Origin: Verrucomicrobiota bacterium
GTDB taxonomy: Bacteria > Verrucomicrobiota > Verrucomicrobiia > CAIQCK01
Direction of reading: 5' to 3'
Length of the DNA: 64,000 nucleotides
Assembly: GCA_026397915.1 (NCBI GenBank)
Contig: JAPLTX010000027.1
Span: 62,001-126,000, forward strand
Shown here: positions 15,847-25,120 of the stretch, in pieces
How positions within the stretch are numbered: position 1 is the first letter of the stretch
Layout of the letters: each line of letters begins with the position of its first letter
Position numbers and translations under genes: made by a program
Notes under the pieces: generated by a model
Told to the model about the DNA's origin: nothing
Seen by the model: the letters and a program-made list of their open reading frames with translations, nothing else
Databases searched by the model: none

Positions 15847-18624
15847 CTATGAGCTTTGCTCCGCCGGTTCGCGACCGAGTGTTTCAATGCGGGCGCGAAG
15901 TGCGGCGGTGATGCGCTCGTGCGGTTCAGTGCCAACCCCCTGCCGCTCCAGCTCGCGCGGGTCGAGCGGTCTTCCGAAGACTACTGTGATCCGCTTCAGC
16001 CGCGGCAGCGCGCGCCCCACTGGTAACGCACCGTAGCTGCCGTGAATGAACACCGGCACTACCGGCGCCGGAATTCGATGCAACAGAATGCCGATGCCGG
16101 GCCGGAACGGCAACAGCCGGCCGCTGGCGGAACGTTCACCTTCCGGAAACAAGACAAGGTTCTTCCCGCGCCGCAGCACCGCCGCGCAGAACGCAAGGCT
16201 GGAGACGACGCCGCGCTCCGGGTCAATCGGCACGACCTGGCACAGCCGGCTGCCGAAACGGGCGAAAGCGTTGCCGAACGCCACGCCCGTCCAGCCGGCC
16301 CAGTAGGTCTGTCGCTGCACGCGCCGATGCAGTGCCGCCGCGACGGCGAACGGGTCGAGATAGCTGGCGTGGTTCGGCGCGAGCACGAACGCCCCGCTCG
16401 CCGGCAGGTTTTCGACGCCCACCGCGCGCACGCAGAACACGCTGCGCATGACGAGGCGGTTAAACTCGAACCACATCGCGCTCCACGCCAGAGTGAGCGG
16501 GCCGAGCGGCTGAATCCATTGCTTCTGCTCGTCGGTGAGTTTCTTCTCAGGCTCGTCCAGCGGGTCGCTCAGCGGCGCGCGCTGGCCGGCGGCGGACGCA
16601 GCGGCGACTTCGCGCAGCAGGTCGCGCACCGTCTGGATGCGGGCGATGGCGTTCTCGTTCAACTCGACGCCCGTGAGCTGGCCGATCGTCAGCGTCAGAT
16701 TCAGCCACGCCATCGAATCCACGCCGAGGTCGAGCTGCGGGCTGGTATCGGGTGTGAGGCGTTTGTCGGGATGGCGCACCGCGAGCCATTGCCAGACGGC
16801 GCTCGCGGCGGCGTTCTCCAGCAGCGCGCGGTCTTCGGGCGACATCTGCTCCAACGCCATGACACCGCCCTTTACCTCGCCGGGCTTCAACGTCGCCTTC
16901 GCCTCGCGGTATTGCTCCGCGAGCTTGTGACGGCGGAGTTTGCCAAGCCGCGTGCGCTCCAACGGCTCGCCGGCGATGACGTAGTCAGTGATGCGCTGGT
17001 AGGACGGGAGTTTCGCGGAACGTTCCTCGACCGCCTTGCGGATCGCGGCGGCGATGTGGTTGCCGTTCCGTGCGGGAATCTTCGCCGGGTCAGGCACGAT
17101 CACCGCGACAAGCCTGCCTGCGACCTGCAACACGCCGATCTCGCGAATGACGCCGCTGGCGAGGTAGGCATCCTCGACCGTTTCGGGGTCAATGTTCTTG
17201 CCGCTTTCAGCGACGATCATCGTCGAGAGCCGGCCGAGGACATACACGAAGCCGTCGTCGTCGCGATAGCCGAGATCGCCCGTGCGAAACCAGCCGTCGG
17301 CGGTGAACGCCTTGCGCGTATCATCGGGCAGATGCCGATAACCACTGAAAACATTCGGTCCGCGCGCGAGAATCTCGCCCCGCTCGCCCGGCTTGGCGCC
17401 GCGGCGCTCGCGTGACGAACGTGGCGGCGTTTCAGCGTCGGTTTCGCCGGGCTGCGCGTCCGGATCAATGCAGATTTCCACGCCGTGAACCGGCTGGCCG
17501 GCGCTGGCAAGCCTGCCGCTGCCGGGCGAATTGATCGTCAGCAGCGGCGCGGTCTCGGTGAGGCCGTAGCCGATGGCGACCTGCCAGCCAAGGTCCTCCA
17601 ATTTTGCCGCCAGCCCGGCGTCGAGCGCCGCGCCGCCGGACGTCGCGATACGCAGCGACGGCGCGAGCTGCTCGTGAAGCGACCGCAACAATGATTTGCC
17701 GGCGCGGACGCCGAGGTTCCGGCGCAGCCAGCAACTCACGCCGAGCAGCGCGTTGAACAGCGTGGCGGGAACGCGGCCGGCGGATTCGACGCGCGTCTTG
17801 ATGCCCGTCCAAAGCGCGCTGTAGAGCCGCGGCACGCCCATCATTATCGTCACATCGCCCTCGCGCAGCGCGCGGGCGAGTTGCGGGCCGGTCAGCGCGT
17901 GCGGCAGGACGATGGTCGCGCCGACCGCCATCATCGCCAGCAAGCCAATCACGAACGGATAGACATGATGAAACGGCAACGGCAGCAGCACGCGGTCGCC
18001 GGCAAACGCGAGGTTCACCTCGACGATCATGTTCAACTGGTGCGCCACGTTCGCGTGAGTCAGCGGCACGCCCTTGGGCGCGCCGGTGGTGCCGGAGGTG
18101 TAGAAGAGCGTCGCGGGATCGCCCGGCTCGACTTGCGGAAGCACAGTGGCTTTATCCGACAACAACCGCTGCCAGCTCCGCTCGTCGTCCTTCGCGGCGT
18201 CGAGGAGGAGAAGCTTCGGGCTAGGTTTGAGATCGAGCTTCGCAATCCGCGTCGCCCCGTCGGCGCTGGTGAAGACGAGGCGCGCTTCGCTGTCGGCGAG
18301 ACAGTGGGCAAGCGACTTGTCGGCGAGTTGCGCGTCCAGCGGCACGGCCACACCACCGGCCGCCATCACCGCCAGCGCAGCGACGATCCACTCCGGCCGG
18401 TTCTCCGCCAGCAGGACGACATGGTCGCCGCGCCGCACGCCGGCCTCCACCAGTCCGCGCGCCAGCCGCTCGGCGTTGTCCGCCAACTTTGTGCAGGTCC
18501 AGCGCTCTGCGCCGGTCTCTTGCAGCGCCAACACGGCGGTCGCATCTGCGCGCCCCGACAGAACGTCGAGCAGTTCTGCCGCTGTTCGTAGCGCCGCGCG
18601 TGGAGGTTGTGAGTGCGATGTCAT
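15847..18624 (-). CDS. Acyl-AMP ligase / acyl carrier / PlsC acyltransferase fusion
   Basis: A 925-residue, three-domain protein. Residues ~1-575 form an AMP-dependent ligase (FYTSGTTGAPKGVP; GYGLTETAPL). Residues ~595-680 form an acyl carrier domain with the phosphopantetheine serine in LDLGVDSMAW (Ser637). Residues ~715-900 form a 1-acylglycerol-3-phosphate acyltransferase with NHASYLD (HX4D) and FPEGERS. The likely role is activation of a fatty acid, loading on the built-in carrier and transfer to a lysophospholipid. E. coli Aas has the opposite domain order and no carrier domain. The start at 18624 is chosen because the 11 upstream residues are Arg-rich and look non-coding. Confidence 0.88.
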   Translation of the reverse strand: MTSHSQPPRAALRTAAELLDVLSGRADATAVLALQETGAERWTCTKLADNAERLARGLVEAGVRRGDHVVLLAENRPEWIVAALAVMAAGGVAVPLDAQLADKSLAHCLADSEARLVFTSADGATRIAKLDLKPSPKLLLLDAAKDDERSWQRLLSDKATVLPQVEPGDPATLFYTSGTTGAPKGVPLTHANVAHQLNMIVEVNLAFAGDRVLLPLPFHHVYPFVIGLLAMMAVGATIVLPHALTGPQLARALREGDVTIMMGVPRLYSALWTGIKTRVESAGRVPATLFNALLGVSCWLRRNLGVRAGKSLLRSLHEQLAPSLRIATSGGAALDAGLAAKLEDLGWQVAIGYGLTETAPLLTINSPGSGRLASAGQPVHGVEICIDPDAQPGETDAETPPRSSRERRGAKPGERGEILARGPNVFSGYRHLPDDTRKAFTADGWFRTGDLGYRDDDGFVYVLGRLSTMIVAESGKNIDPETVEDAYLASGVIREIGVLQVAGRLVAVIVPDPAKIPARNGNHIAAAIRKAVEERSAKLPSYQRITDYVIAGEPLERTRLGKLRRHKLAEQYREAKATLKPGEVKGGVMALEQMSPEDRALLENAAASAVWQWLAVRHPDKRLTPDTSPQLDLGVDSMAWLNLTLTIGQLTGVELNENAIARIQTVRDLLREVAAASAAGQRAPLSDPLDEPEKKLTDEQKQWIQPLGPLTLAWSAMWFEFNRLVMRSVFCVRAVGVENLPASGAFVLAPNHASYLDPFAVAAALHRRVQRQTYWAGWTGVAFGNAFARFGSRLCQVVPIDPERGVVSSLAFCAAVLRRGKNLVLFPEGERSASGRLLPFRPGIGILLHRIPAPVVPVFIHGSYGALPVGRALPRLKRITVVFGRPLDPRELERQGVGTEPHERITAALRARIETLGREPAEQSS

Positions 18625-18760
18625 GATGCGGCGCGCCCGGCGCGTCCAGCGGTCCAACCTTGCCTCGAAACGCCGTGCTTTTCAACGGTGACCGGGAGTG
18701 TTCCCAACTGAATCGTGGCGAAGTGTGCCATCAAGCTGCTATCGTCGTTGCACTGAATTC

Positions 18761-19282
18761 ATGAAACACTTTGTTATCCATACCGATGGCGCGTGCGAAG
18801 GCAATCCGGGCCCTGGCGGCTGGGCGGCTGTCCTGCGCTGCGACGGTCAAGCTCGCGAGATTGCCGGCGGCGAACCCGCCACCACCAACAATCGCATGGA
18901 ACTCCAGGCCGCCATTGCCGCTCTGAGCACCGTCGAGGAACCTTGCGAGATCGAGTTCTTCACTGACTCCGAATACCTCCGCAAAGGCATCACCCAATGG
19001 CTGCGGCTCTGGAAGGCCAGAGGCTGGCGCACCGTCAGCCGCCAGCCCGTGAAGAACGACGACCTCTGGCGCCAGCTCGACCGACTGGCCGCGCCCCACC
19101 GCATCACATGGAAATGGCTCAAAGGCCATGCCGGTCACGCCGAGAACGAACGCTGCGACCACCTCGCCGGCTTGGAGATCGCGAAACTCCGCCAGCGTCA
19201 CACACCGCAACAGCTCGCCGCCCTAAAGGCCGGGTTCGGCGCCGCCAGATCCCCCCTCAACGTTCAAGGTCAGCTCTTCTGA
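18761..19282 (+). CDS. rnhA: Ribonuclease HI
   Basis: A 173-residue RNase H that cleaves the RNA strand of RNA/DNA hybrids. Its four acidic residues are visible: Asp in HTDGAC, Glu in NNRMELQ, Asp in FTDSEYL and Asp in NERCDHLA. The basic handle region (WKARGWRT) marks the E. coli RNase HI type. The C-terminal ~25 residues extend slightly beyond the catalytic core. The ATG at 18761 is used because it starts directly at the first beta strand. It is divergent from the ligase fusion. Confidence 0.95.
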   Translation: MKHFVIHTDGACEGNPGPGGWAAVLRCDGQAREIAGGEPATTNNRMELQAAIAALSTVEEPCEIEFFTDSEYLRKGITQWLRLWKARGWRTVSRQPVKNDDLWRQLDRLAAPHRITWKWLKGHAGHAENERCDHLAGLEIAKLRQRHTPQQLAALKAGFGAARSPLNVQGQLF

Positions 19283-19335
19283 AAACTGATGGCTCTGCCG
19301 GCTTGGATCTTAACCAACGATGTAATGGGAGCGGT

Positions 19336-19377
19336 CCTCACCCCGCCCCTCTCCCCGTCTGACGGGGAGAGGGAGAA
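19336..19377 (+). repeat. Palindromic dispersed-repeat-like element, copy 1
   Basis: A 42-bp element with a CCTCACCCC lead and a near-perfect hairpin (CCTCTCCCC / GGGGAGAGG). It lies after rnhA. A second copy in opposite orientation starts 61 bp further on, so the two form an inverted pair like a REPIN. It could also act as a bidirectional terminator between rnhA and the convergent DUF2961 gene. Confidence 0.65.
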
Positions 19378-19438
19378 GTGCCACTTGCTGTTGTGCGTCT
19401 CACAGACTGGTGGCCGCGTTCGCACCAGAGCAAAATGA

Positions 19439-19480
19439 TTTCCTCTCCCCATTCGATGGGGAGAGAGCAAGGGTGAGGGG
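19439..19480 (-). repeat. Palindromic dispersed-repeat-like element, copy 2 (inverted)
   Basis: The reverse complement of this stretch matches copy 1 at 19336-19377: CCTCACCC, then CTCTCCCC / GGGGAGAGG with a different loop. The two differ mainly in the loop and the bases between lead and stem, as expected for independent copies of a dispersed repeat family. Confidence 0.65.
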
Positions 19481-19521
19481 CCACGGCGACCGCATGGACA
19501 CGGCTTAATGGCTGAAACCTA

Positions 19522-21009
19522 TTACCGCTTCGACAGCAGCAGTCCGTCGAGGCCGAAGTAGTAGCCTTTGGAGGCGCCATTCTTGCCGCGGCCCTTGAAG
19601 GTCAGCGTGTGCTTGCCGGCGTCGAGCTTCTGCGGCGAGAAGACGTGTTCCTGGACGGTGATGCCGGCGTTGTAAAGGTCTTGCGGCTTGCTGCCGATCG
19701 GCTTGCCGTCCAGCAAAACCTGATAGCTGCCATAGTCGGACGCGTGTGTCAGCAGCAGGATCAGTTCGTAGTTGCCCGCTTCTTTCACGTCGAAGCTCAG
19801 CGTCATCTCCTGGTCGGCTTTCGTCGGGAGCCACCAGAGATGCTCGCCGCCGCTGGCGGAGCCGATGTTCTGCGTGCGTAGTTTGCCTTCGGTGGCCTTC
19901 GCGGTTGGCAGCAACGACTCGCCTTCGATGATCTTGGTGTAGTCGTGGTAAAGCCGCGCGTGGCCGGCGGGCATCGGCTCGAACGGCTTGTGCGGCTCGG
20001 TCTGATACCAGAACGCCACCGATGACAGATCGTCCGCGCGCTCGTCGAAGCCGGACTTCGTCCCGTCGGGCCGGACCGCGACGCCCTTGTGCTCGATCTC
20101 TAACCGCAGCGATTTTTTGAACGCGACCGGGTCGGGAATGTGCCAGCGATAAACGCTCGTGCGATGGCCGGTGTCACTGCCCTCGACCAGCGGCGCGCCG
20201 TAATACGCGCCGGCTTGCTGGCGGAAACCCCAGCCGTCGCAGAAATAATCCTCCGTGCCGGTGCCGCGCAGGCTTGGCTCCTTCTCGCCGTCAATGAAGA
20301 AGAAATCGTCACCCTCGCCCCACCACGATGGCGTGAGCTGGCGGCAATTCATGACCGTGCCGACGTAGTGGCCGCGGCCGGTGATGTCGGCGATGAGATA
20401 GTTGCGCCCGGCGACGGCGGGAAACTCTTGCCGATACATCGCGTGGAAATAAGCGGTGTTGCTGTTGAGGCGCGGCAGTTTGCGCCAGTCAATGTAGTAG
20501 TAAAACGCGTTGCACTGCTGGTGGCCTTCGTTGGTGACGGTGATGCGCGCCGACTTCTTGAACGGCATCGGCCAGTAACAGTTGCGGCCTTTGCCGTTGG
20601 AACTGACGCGCACCGGCAGCGAATCGAACGGCACATCCAGTCCGTGGCCGATTCCGAAGAAATCGCCGACGGGGCACTCGACCGACGGCGTTTTTTCGCC
20701 GTCCCAATACATCCGCAGCACCAGCAGCCGCGGATAGCCGCGCTCCTTGTCGCTGATCGTGAACCAGATGTGGGCGATCTCGCCGGGGCCGGACACGTCG
20801 GCGAGCGTGAGCGTGCCACCGGGCGCGATGGGCCGCGCGTCGCCATTGCCGTTTTTCCAATTCGGGTCCGACGACGACGCGCGCATCGTGCGGTAGCTCT
20901 TCAGCGTCGCCAGATCGGGGAACGCGCTGTCGAGATTCTGTTGGGCATGGAGCGAAGTCAGCGGCAGCAGGGCCGCCAGCGGGATGAGGATTCGAGACAA
21001 GCAAGTCAT
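19522..21009 (-). CDS. Secreted DUF2961-family protein
   Basis: A 495-residue protein with a signal peptide (LIPLAALLPLTSLHAQQ). The body matches the DUF2961 family: GPGEIAHIWFTI near the N-terminus and the conserved GEGDDFFFIDGE and GTGTEDYFCDGWGFRQ segments. The C-terminal ~120 residues form a separate jelly-roll-like beta domain. DUF2961 proteins are fold relatives of glycoside-active enzymes, and family members act on alpha-fructan or arabinan-type glycans; activity here is not proven. It lies beside rhamnulokinase, facing away from it. The start at 21009 fits the signal peptide. Confidence 0.82.
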   Translation of the reverse strand: MTCLSRILIPLAALLPLTSLHAQQNLDSAFPDLATLKSYRTMRASSSDPNWKNGNGDARPIAPGGTLTLADVSGPGEIAHIWFTISDKERGYPRLLVLRMYWDGEKTPSVECPVGDFFGIGHGLDVPFDSLPVRVSSNGKGRNCYWPMPFKKSARITVTNEGHQQCNAFYYYIDWRKLPRLNSNTAYFHAMYRQEFPAVAGRNYLIADITGRGHYVGTVMNCRQLTPSWWGEGDDFFFIDGEKEPSLRGTGTEDYFCDGWGFRQQAGAYYGAPLVEGSDTGHRTSVYRWHIPDPVAFKKSLRLEIEHKGVAVRPDGTKSGFDERADDLSSVAFWYQTEPHKPFEPMPAGHARLYHDYTKIIEGESLLPTAKATEGKLRTQNIGSASGGEHLWWLPTKADQEMTLSFDVKEAGNYELILLLTHASDYGSYQVLLDGKPIGSKPQDLYNAGITVQEHVFSPQKLDAGKHTLTFKGRGKNGASKGYYFGLDGLLLSKR

Positions 21010-21195
21010 GGTGTTTCTCCTTTCGTGCGACGGGCTGGTGTTTATCACGGGAGACGCCGTTCTGGCGACAAGGGAATGAGCGCGGGCATTCCCTCCCGGA
21101 GTTGCATCCTTGCAACGGCTCATTATACTGCGGGCCGCTGTTGACGACGGAAACTTTTTGCAGCAAGCAACGCAACCAACACCGGAGACCAACTC

Positions 21196-22692
21196 ATGTC
21201 AGCCACCTTGAAATTCCTCGCCTTCGACCTCGGCGCCGAGAGCGGCCGCGGCGTGATCGGACATTTTGACGGCGCGAAGCTGCGCCTTGAGGACGTGCAC
21301 CGCTTCCCCAACGGCGGCGTGCGCTGCGGCGACACGCTCTATTGGAACACCTTCCGGCTCTGGACCGAGATCAAGCACGCCGCCACGCTCGCCGCCAAGC
21401 AGCACGGCGCGGACCTCGCCGGCATCGGCGTGGACACGTGGGGCGTGGACTTCGGCCTGCTCGACCGCAACGGCGAACTCATCGGCGCGCCGGTCTGCTA
21501 CCGCGACCCGCGCAACGGCCCCGCGATGGCCGCCGCGCTCCGCAAGGTGCCGCGCAAGGAGATCTACGCCAGCACCGGCCTCCAGTTCATGCAGTTCAAC
21601 ACCCTCTTCCAGCTTTACGCGCTCGCGCGGAAAAAATCGCCGCAGCTCGACGGCGCGGCGACGTTCCTGATGATGCCCGACCTCTTCAACTACTGGTTCT
21701 CCGGCAAGAAGGTCTGCGAATACAGCATCGCCAGCACCACGCAGTTCCTCAATGCCCGCAAGAAGACGTGGGACACCGCCCTGCTGAAGAAGCTCGGCAT
21801 CCCCACGCGCCTCCTGCCGAAGATCGTCAAGTCCGGCACCGTCCTCGGCCCGCTCCTCAAGAGCGTGCGCGAGGAAACCGGCCTCGGCCCCGTGCCGGTC
21901 ATCGCCATCGGCTGCCACGACACCGCCAGCGCCGTCGCCGCCGTGCCCGCGCGCGGCCGCGACCATTGCTACATCAGCAGCGGCACGTGGTCCCTCATGG
22001 GCGCGGAGCTGGACGCCCCGCTCATCAACGACAAGACTGCCGGCTACAACTTCACCAACGAAGGCGGCGTCTGCGGCACCGTGCGGTTCCTCAAGAACAT
22101 CATGGGCCTCTGGCTCGTGCAGGAATGCCGCCGCTCGTGGGAACGCGCCGGCGAGAAGCTGCACTACAACGAGATCATGGAGGCGGCCGCCAGCGCCCCG
22201 TCCCTCGTCTCCATCGTCGAGCCGGACCACAAGGAATTTCTCGCCCCCGCCGACATGCCCGTGGCGATCCAGGACTTCTGCAAGCGCACCGGCCAGCCCG
22301 TGCCGCAGGACAAGGGCGCCATCGCCCGCTGCGCGCTGGAGAGCCTGGCGTTGAAGTATCGCTGGACGCTGGAGCGCATCGAGGAATGCCGCGGCCGTGG
22401 CATCTCCGTTATCCACATCGTGGGCGGCGGCACGCAGAACACGCTGCTCAACCAGCTCGCCGCCGACGCCACCGGCCGCACCGTCATCACCGGCCCCATC
22501 GAGGGCACCGCCATCGGCAACATCCTCATGCAGGCCATCGCCCGCCGGGAAATCAAGAGCCTCGACGAAGCCCGCGAGGTCGTGCGCCAATCGTTCCCCG
22601 TCTTCACCTACGAGCCGTCCAGCGACCGCGCCAAGTGGGACGACGCCTACGCTCGTTACCTCGAAGTCAGCAAAGCCGCCACCGCGTTCTGA
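21196..22692 (+). CDS. rhaB: Rhamnulokinase
   Basis: A 498-residue FGGY-family kinase that phosphorylates L-rhamnulose at C1. Visible features are FDLGAESGRG at the N-terminal ATP site, GVDTWGVDFGLLD (a rhamnulokinase signature with the catalytic Asp), GCHDTASAVAAVP and the C-terminal HIVGGGTQN nucleotide loop. The start is preceded by GGAG. The isomerase, aldolase and regulator genes are not next to it. The last 117 bp are duplicated at 23705-23821, beyond the next gene. Confidence 0.93.
   Translation: MSATLKFLAFDLGAESGRGVIGHFDGAKLRLEDVHRFPNGGVRCGDTLYWNTFRLWTEIKHAATLAAKQHGADLAGIGVDTWGVDFGLLDRNGELIGAPVCYRDPRNGPAMAAALRKVPRKEIYASTGLQFMQFNTLFQLYALARKKSPQLDGAATFLMMPDLFNYWFSGKKVCEYSIASTTQFLNARKKTWDTALLKKLGIPTRLLPKIVKSGTVLGPLLKSVREETGLGPVPVIAIGCHDTASAVAAVPARGRDHCYISSGTWSLMGAELDAPLINDKTAGYNFTNEGGVCGTVRFLKNIMGLWLVQECRRSWERAGEKLHYNEIMEAAASAPSLVSIVEPDHKEFLAPADMPVAIQDFCKRTGQPVPQDKGAIARCALESLALKYRWTLERIEECRGRGISVIHIVGGGTQNTLLNQLAADATGRTVITGPIEGTAIGNILMQAIARREIKSLDEAREVVRQSFPVFTYEPSSDRAKWDDAYARYLEVSKAATAF
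22576..22692 (+). repeat. 117-bp direct repeat, left copy (3' end of rhaB)
   Basis: The last 39 codons of rhaB including the stop. It matches 23705-23821 at 109 of 117 positions. All eight differences fall on third codon positions and are synonymous. The similarity ends at the stop codon on the right and at the Glu codon on the left. Confidence 0.9.
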
Positions 22693-22704
22693 TAACCGGA
22701 TCAC

Positions 22705-23706
22705 ATGAATCCTTCAACACTCGCTCTGGTCCTGCTCTGCATCAGCCTCGCGATTCCACAGGCGGGTCATTCTCTCCTCAATGCCGCCGAGAGCACTGGT
22801 CAGGTGTCTGCGGTTGCCGCGTCCACGGCTGTTCAGCAGTGGGTGGAACATGGACGCGCTTGGCTGGCAAAGAACAAATACGCGGAGGCGATTCAGTGCT
22901 TCGACAAGGCCGCCGCCTCCGCCACGGACCCGGCGGCCTCTCTCGAACCCCGGCGGCTTTCGACGGAGGCCCACGCTGCATGGCTGCAATCCCTGCAAAT
23001 GACCCGGTATCAAGTTTCGGGCCAAGTCGCTTCCGCGAAAGAAAAGCTGGGCCAGATCGAACAGGAGGTGGCCCAGGCAAAACAAGCCTTGGCCGATTTG
23101 GCGACGCAGCAAAAGCAGGCGATCAGCAGTCACGGTAAAATCCGCGTGGATTCCATTGCGCAAGCCAATCGGAACACCCACGAACTCAAAATCCTGAGCG
23201 GCGCGACGGCGATCAACAACCAAACCAAGCTCATTGCCACGCTCAATCAGCAATTGAATTCATTGGAGGTCCAGATCAACAGCGTCCTGGCGAGCATGCC
23301 TACGCCCACAATCCTCAGGATCACGCAAGCACGATACGGACAGAAGGACGTGACGGGGGCAGTCCAGGAACTGGCGCACGGTGACCGGGCCACTATCTGC
23401 GCCTCCGCAAAAACTTTTGGATTGCAGCAAGAACAGCCTCCCGATGCCACGCTCAACATCTCCTACGAACTGCGTGGAGAGAAGAAAGAGATCAGTGTCC
23501 CGCAAGGATGGACGGTGAAGCTTCCGAGTGCGCAGTTGATATCGCCTCCGCTCTCCACAGCCGACCCGCCTTGGTATGAACAGAATGCGATGTGGCTGGT
23601 GGGCGGCGTGGTGGCGTTGCTGCTGGTGGTCACGACGTTCTGGCAGCCAAAACCAAAAGAACCGGACAAGAAATGGTGGAACGACGATGACAATAAGACA
23701 CTGTGA
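22705..23706 (+). CDS. Envelope protein with coiled coil and C-terminal membrane anchor, unknown function
   Basis: A 333-residue protein starting 12 bp after rhaB. It has a signal peptide (LALVLLCISLAIPQAGHS), a TPR-like helix pair (residues ~45-95), a long coiled coil (~105-195) and a C-terminal membrane helix (MWLVGGVVALLLVVTTF) with a short charged tail. Between coil and helix lies a small beta domain (ITQARYGQKDVTGAV...) that resembles the short A-x-YG...DVT domain found in varied bacterial proteins and DnaJC11-like proteins; this is a recognition by pattern only. Its stop codon overlaps the left edge of the duplicated rhaB tail, so the gene appears to have been inserted there. Confidence 0.7.
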   Translation: MNPSTLALVLLCISLAIPQAGHSLLNAAESTGQVSAVAASTAVQQWVEHGRAWLAKNKYAEAIQCFDKAAASATDPAASLEPRRLSTEAHAAWLQSLQMTRYQVSGQVASAKEKLGQIEQEVAQAKQALADLATQQKQAISSHGKIRVDSIAQANRNTHELKILSGATAINNQTKLIATLNQQLNSLEVQINSVLASMPTPTILRITQARYGQKDVTGAVQELAHGDRATICASAKTFGLQQEQPPDATLNISYELRGEKKEISVPQGWTVKLPSAQLISPPLSTADPPWYEQNAMWLVGGVVALLLVVTTFWQPKPKEPDKKWWNDDDNKTL

Positions 23707-23821
23707 GGTGGTGCGGCAGTCGTTCCCCGTCTTCACCTACGAGCCGTCCAGCGACCGAGCCAAGTGGGACGACGCCTACGCCCGCTATCTCGAAGTCAGC
23801 AAAGCCGCCACGGCGTTCTGA
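23705..23821 (+). pseudogene. Duplicated 3' fragment of rhaB (right copy of 117-bp direct repeat)
   Basis: It encodes the same 38 C-terminal residues of rhamnulokinase plus stop as 22576-22692, without any start codon or upstream kinase sequence. All eight base changes are silent. This is not what free decay of a dead fragment gives; it suggests that the two tails diverged as functional alleles before they came together. It is not expected to be translated into a product. Confidence 0.88.
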
Positions 23822-23895
23822 GCGCCCGTCGCTTCAACAAACCCACATCTTCCAACTCTTCCGTGCTGGAGGAACTGACGCCGAAGTTGCGTGAA

Positions 23896-24816
23896 CTACG
23901 GTGTCGGTTTCGGTGAAACAACATCCTCCGCGCCCCTAACCGCAATTCTTCTCATGTAGAAGAAAGCTTCGCCTCCCACCACAAAACACCAAAGCAAAAC
24001 GATTAGAGAAGAGCGAGCGGCCGCCTCTTTGTTCGCCCATGCTCTAAAACTTGCCGATCCGTAATGAAATGCCCATTCTGCTGGTATAAGCCGCAAGGGA
24101 TGGATCTGTTCAATAGCCTCAAGGACTGTCGCATCGAACCTTCTCTCGGCAATTGGGTCGGATCTTGCGTCAGAATACATGGGTCCTTCAAATGTTAGCA
24201 GTGGGGGAACGCATTCCCAAAACACGACTGCTGCTATTGAAGCCTCCAACGCCACAAGCGCGGCAAGAGCGGCTAGTTGACCTCTGCGTTGCAGGGCAAG
24301 AAACTTGGCTAGGGCGATCCATGGTTTTGTCTGGCTATCAGGGTGTCTAAGCGACGATGCCAACTGGGCCAGCATGGCTAATAGAAATACAAAGCCAAAG
24401 CTGACAGACATGATGAAGTAAAACATCGGATTGATCATCACGGGTCTGAAGACGCAATAGTCGGCGCTGATCACAATGTATAGCTGGACGAGCATCACAA
24501 CAGAAAGCACAACGAGGGTTTTCTTGGTAAACGATAATGGTGGTCTAAACTTGCGTTGGTAAGTTTGAAGCAAAGCATTGATGACTCTTGGTTCCGGTGG
24601 AGTTGCTGGTTTTCGAAGCGACGATACCAAGAGGGCGAGCGAGGTAATCAACAACGCAAAGACGAAGCCGATAGCCATGATAAAGTGCGACTCCTCGTCG
24701 ACGCAGATCCAGCCAACTTCTAGACCGATTATCAAAAGGAATAGGAGAGCAAAAATAACCGCCAAAAACGCCACGAGGAGTTTCTCTGTGAATGATAAAC
24801 GCCGCCCCATAACCAA
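23896..24816 (-). CDS. Membrane protein with internal duplication, unknown function
   Basis: A 306-residue protein. Residues ~7-70 and ~93-160 are two copies of one unit: LSFTEK / LSFTKK, a long helix, a short loop, an HFIMAIGFVFAL / YFIMSVSFGFVF helix, then SSLRKP / SSLRHP. A third hydrophobic helix near 185-205, an extracytoplasmic loop and a final helix near 270-290 follow. The codon at 24810 is an alternative start two residues in. Composition is clearly more AT-rich than most of the window. No family was recognised, and no neighbour suggests a role. Confidence 0.6.
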   Translation of the reverse strand: MVMGRRLSFTEKLLVAFLAVIFALLFLLIIGLEVGWICVDEESHFIMAIGFVFALLITSLALLVSSLRKPATPPEPRVINALLQTYQRKFRPPLSFTKKTLVVLSVVMLVQLYIVISADYCVFRPVMINPMFYFIMSVSFGFVFLLAMLAQLASSLRHPDSQTKPWIALAKFLALQRRGQLAALAALVALEASIAAVVFWECVPPLLTFEGPMYSDARSDPIAERRFDATVLEAIEQIHPLRLIPAEWAFHYGSASFRAWANKEAAARSSLIVLLWCFVVGGEAFFYMRRIAVRGAEDVVSPKPTP

Positions 24817-25120
24817 TCATCCTATCCGCCCGCCAGAGCGACCGCGAACCTTGCGATTGAAGTTTGAAACTTCATAAGCCCACGCGCGGATACTACCATA
24901 GCCTTTTCCAAACGCACGTTGAAAGACCCGGAGCGTTGTCATAGCCGGCGAAAGGAAGTTTGGGAAAAGCTCTCAGGCAGTCCAGCCAATTTCCTTCTTG
25001 CTCAAACCAGCGGCGATGTTTTAGAGAGGGCGGCGAAGAAACAGGAACGCGCCGCGGGCCGGCGCACGGGTTGGGACTCGGGGCGGGCGGTGGCGGCCAA
25101 TCAAAGCAAGGAGACAAAGT
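24817..25120. other. Intergenic region before XRE gene
   Basis: About 304 bp with no convincing gene; one frame stays open here but has no coding character. It becomes GC-rich toward the right end. An AAGGAG ribosome site lies about 8 bases before the ATG at 25121. No riboswitch or terminator was recognised. Confidence 0.4.

Noticed and set aside
21342-23138. 598-residue forward frame across rhaB and the next gene
   Set aside because: It is Arg/Pro/His-rich, a GC-driven shadow of rhaB in another frame.
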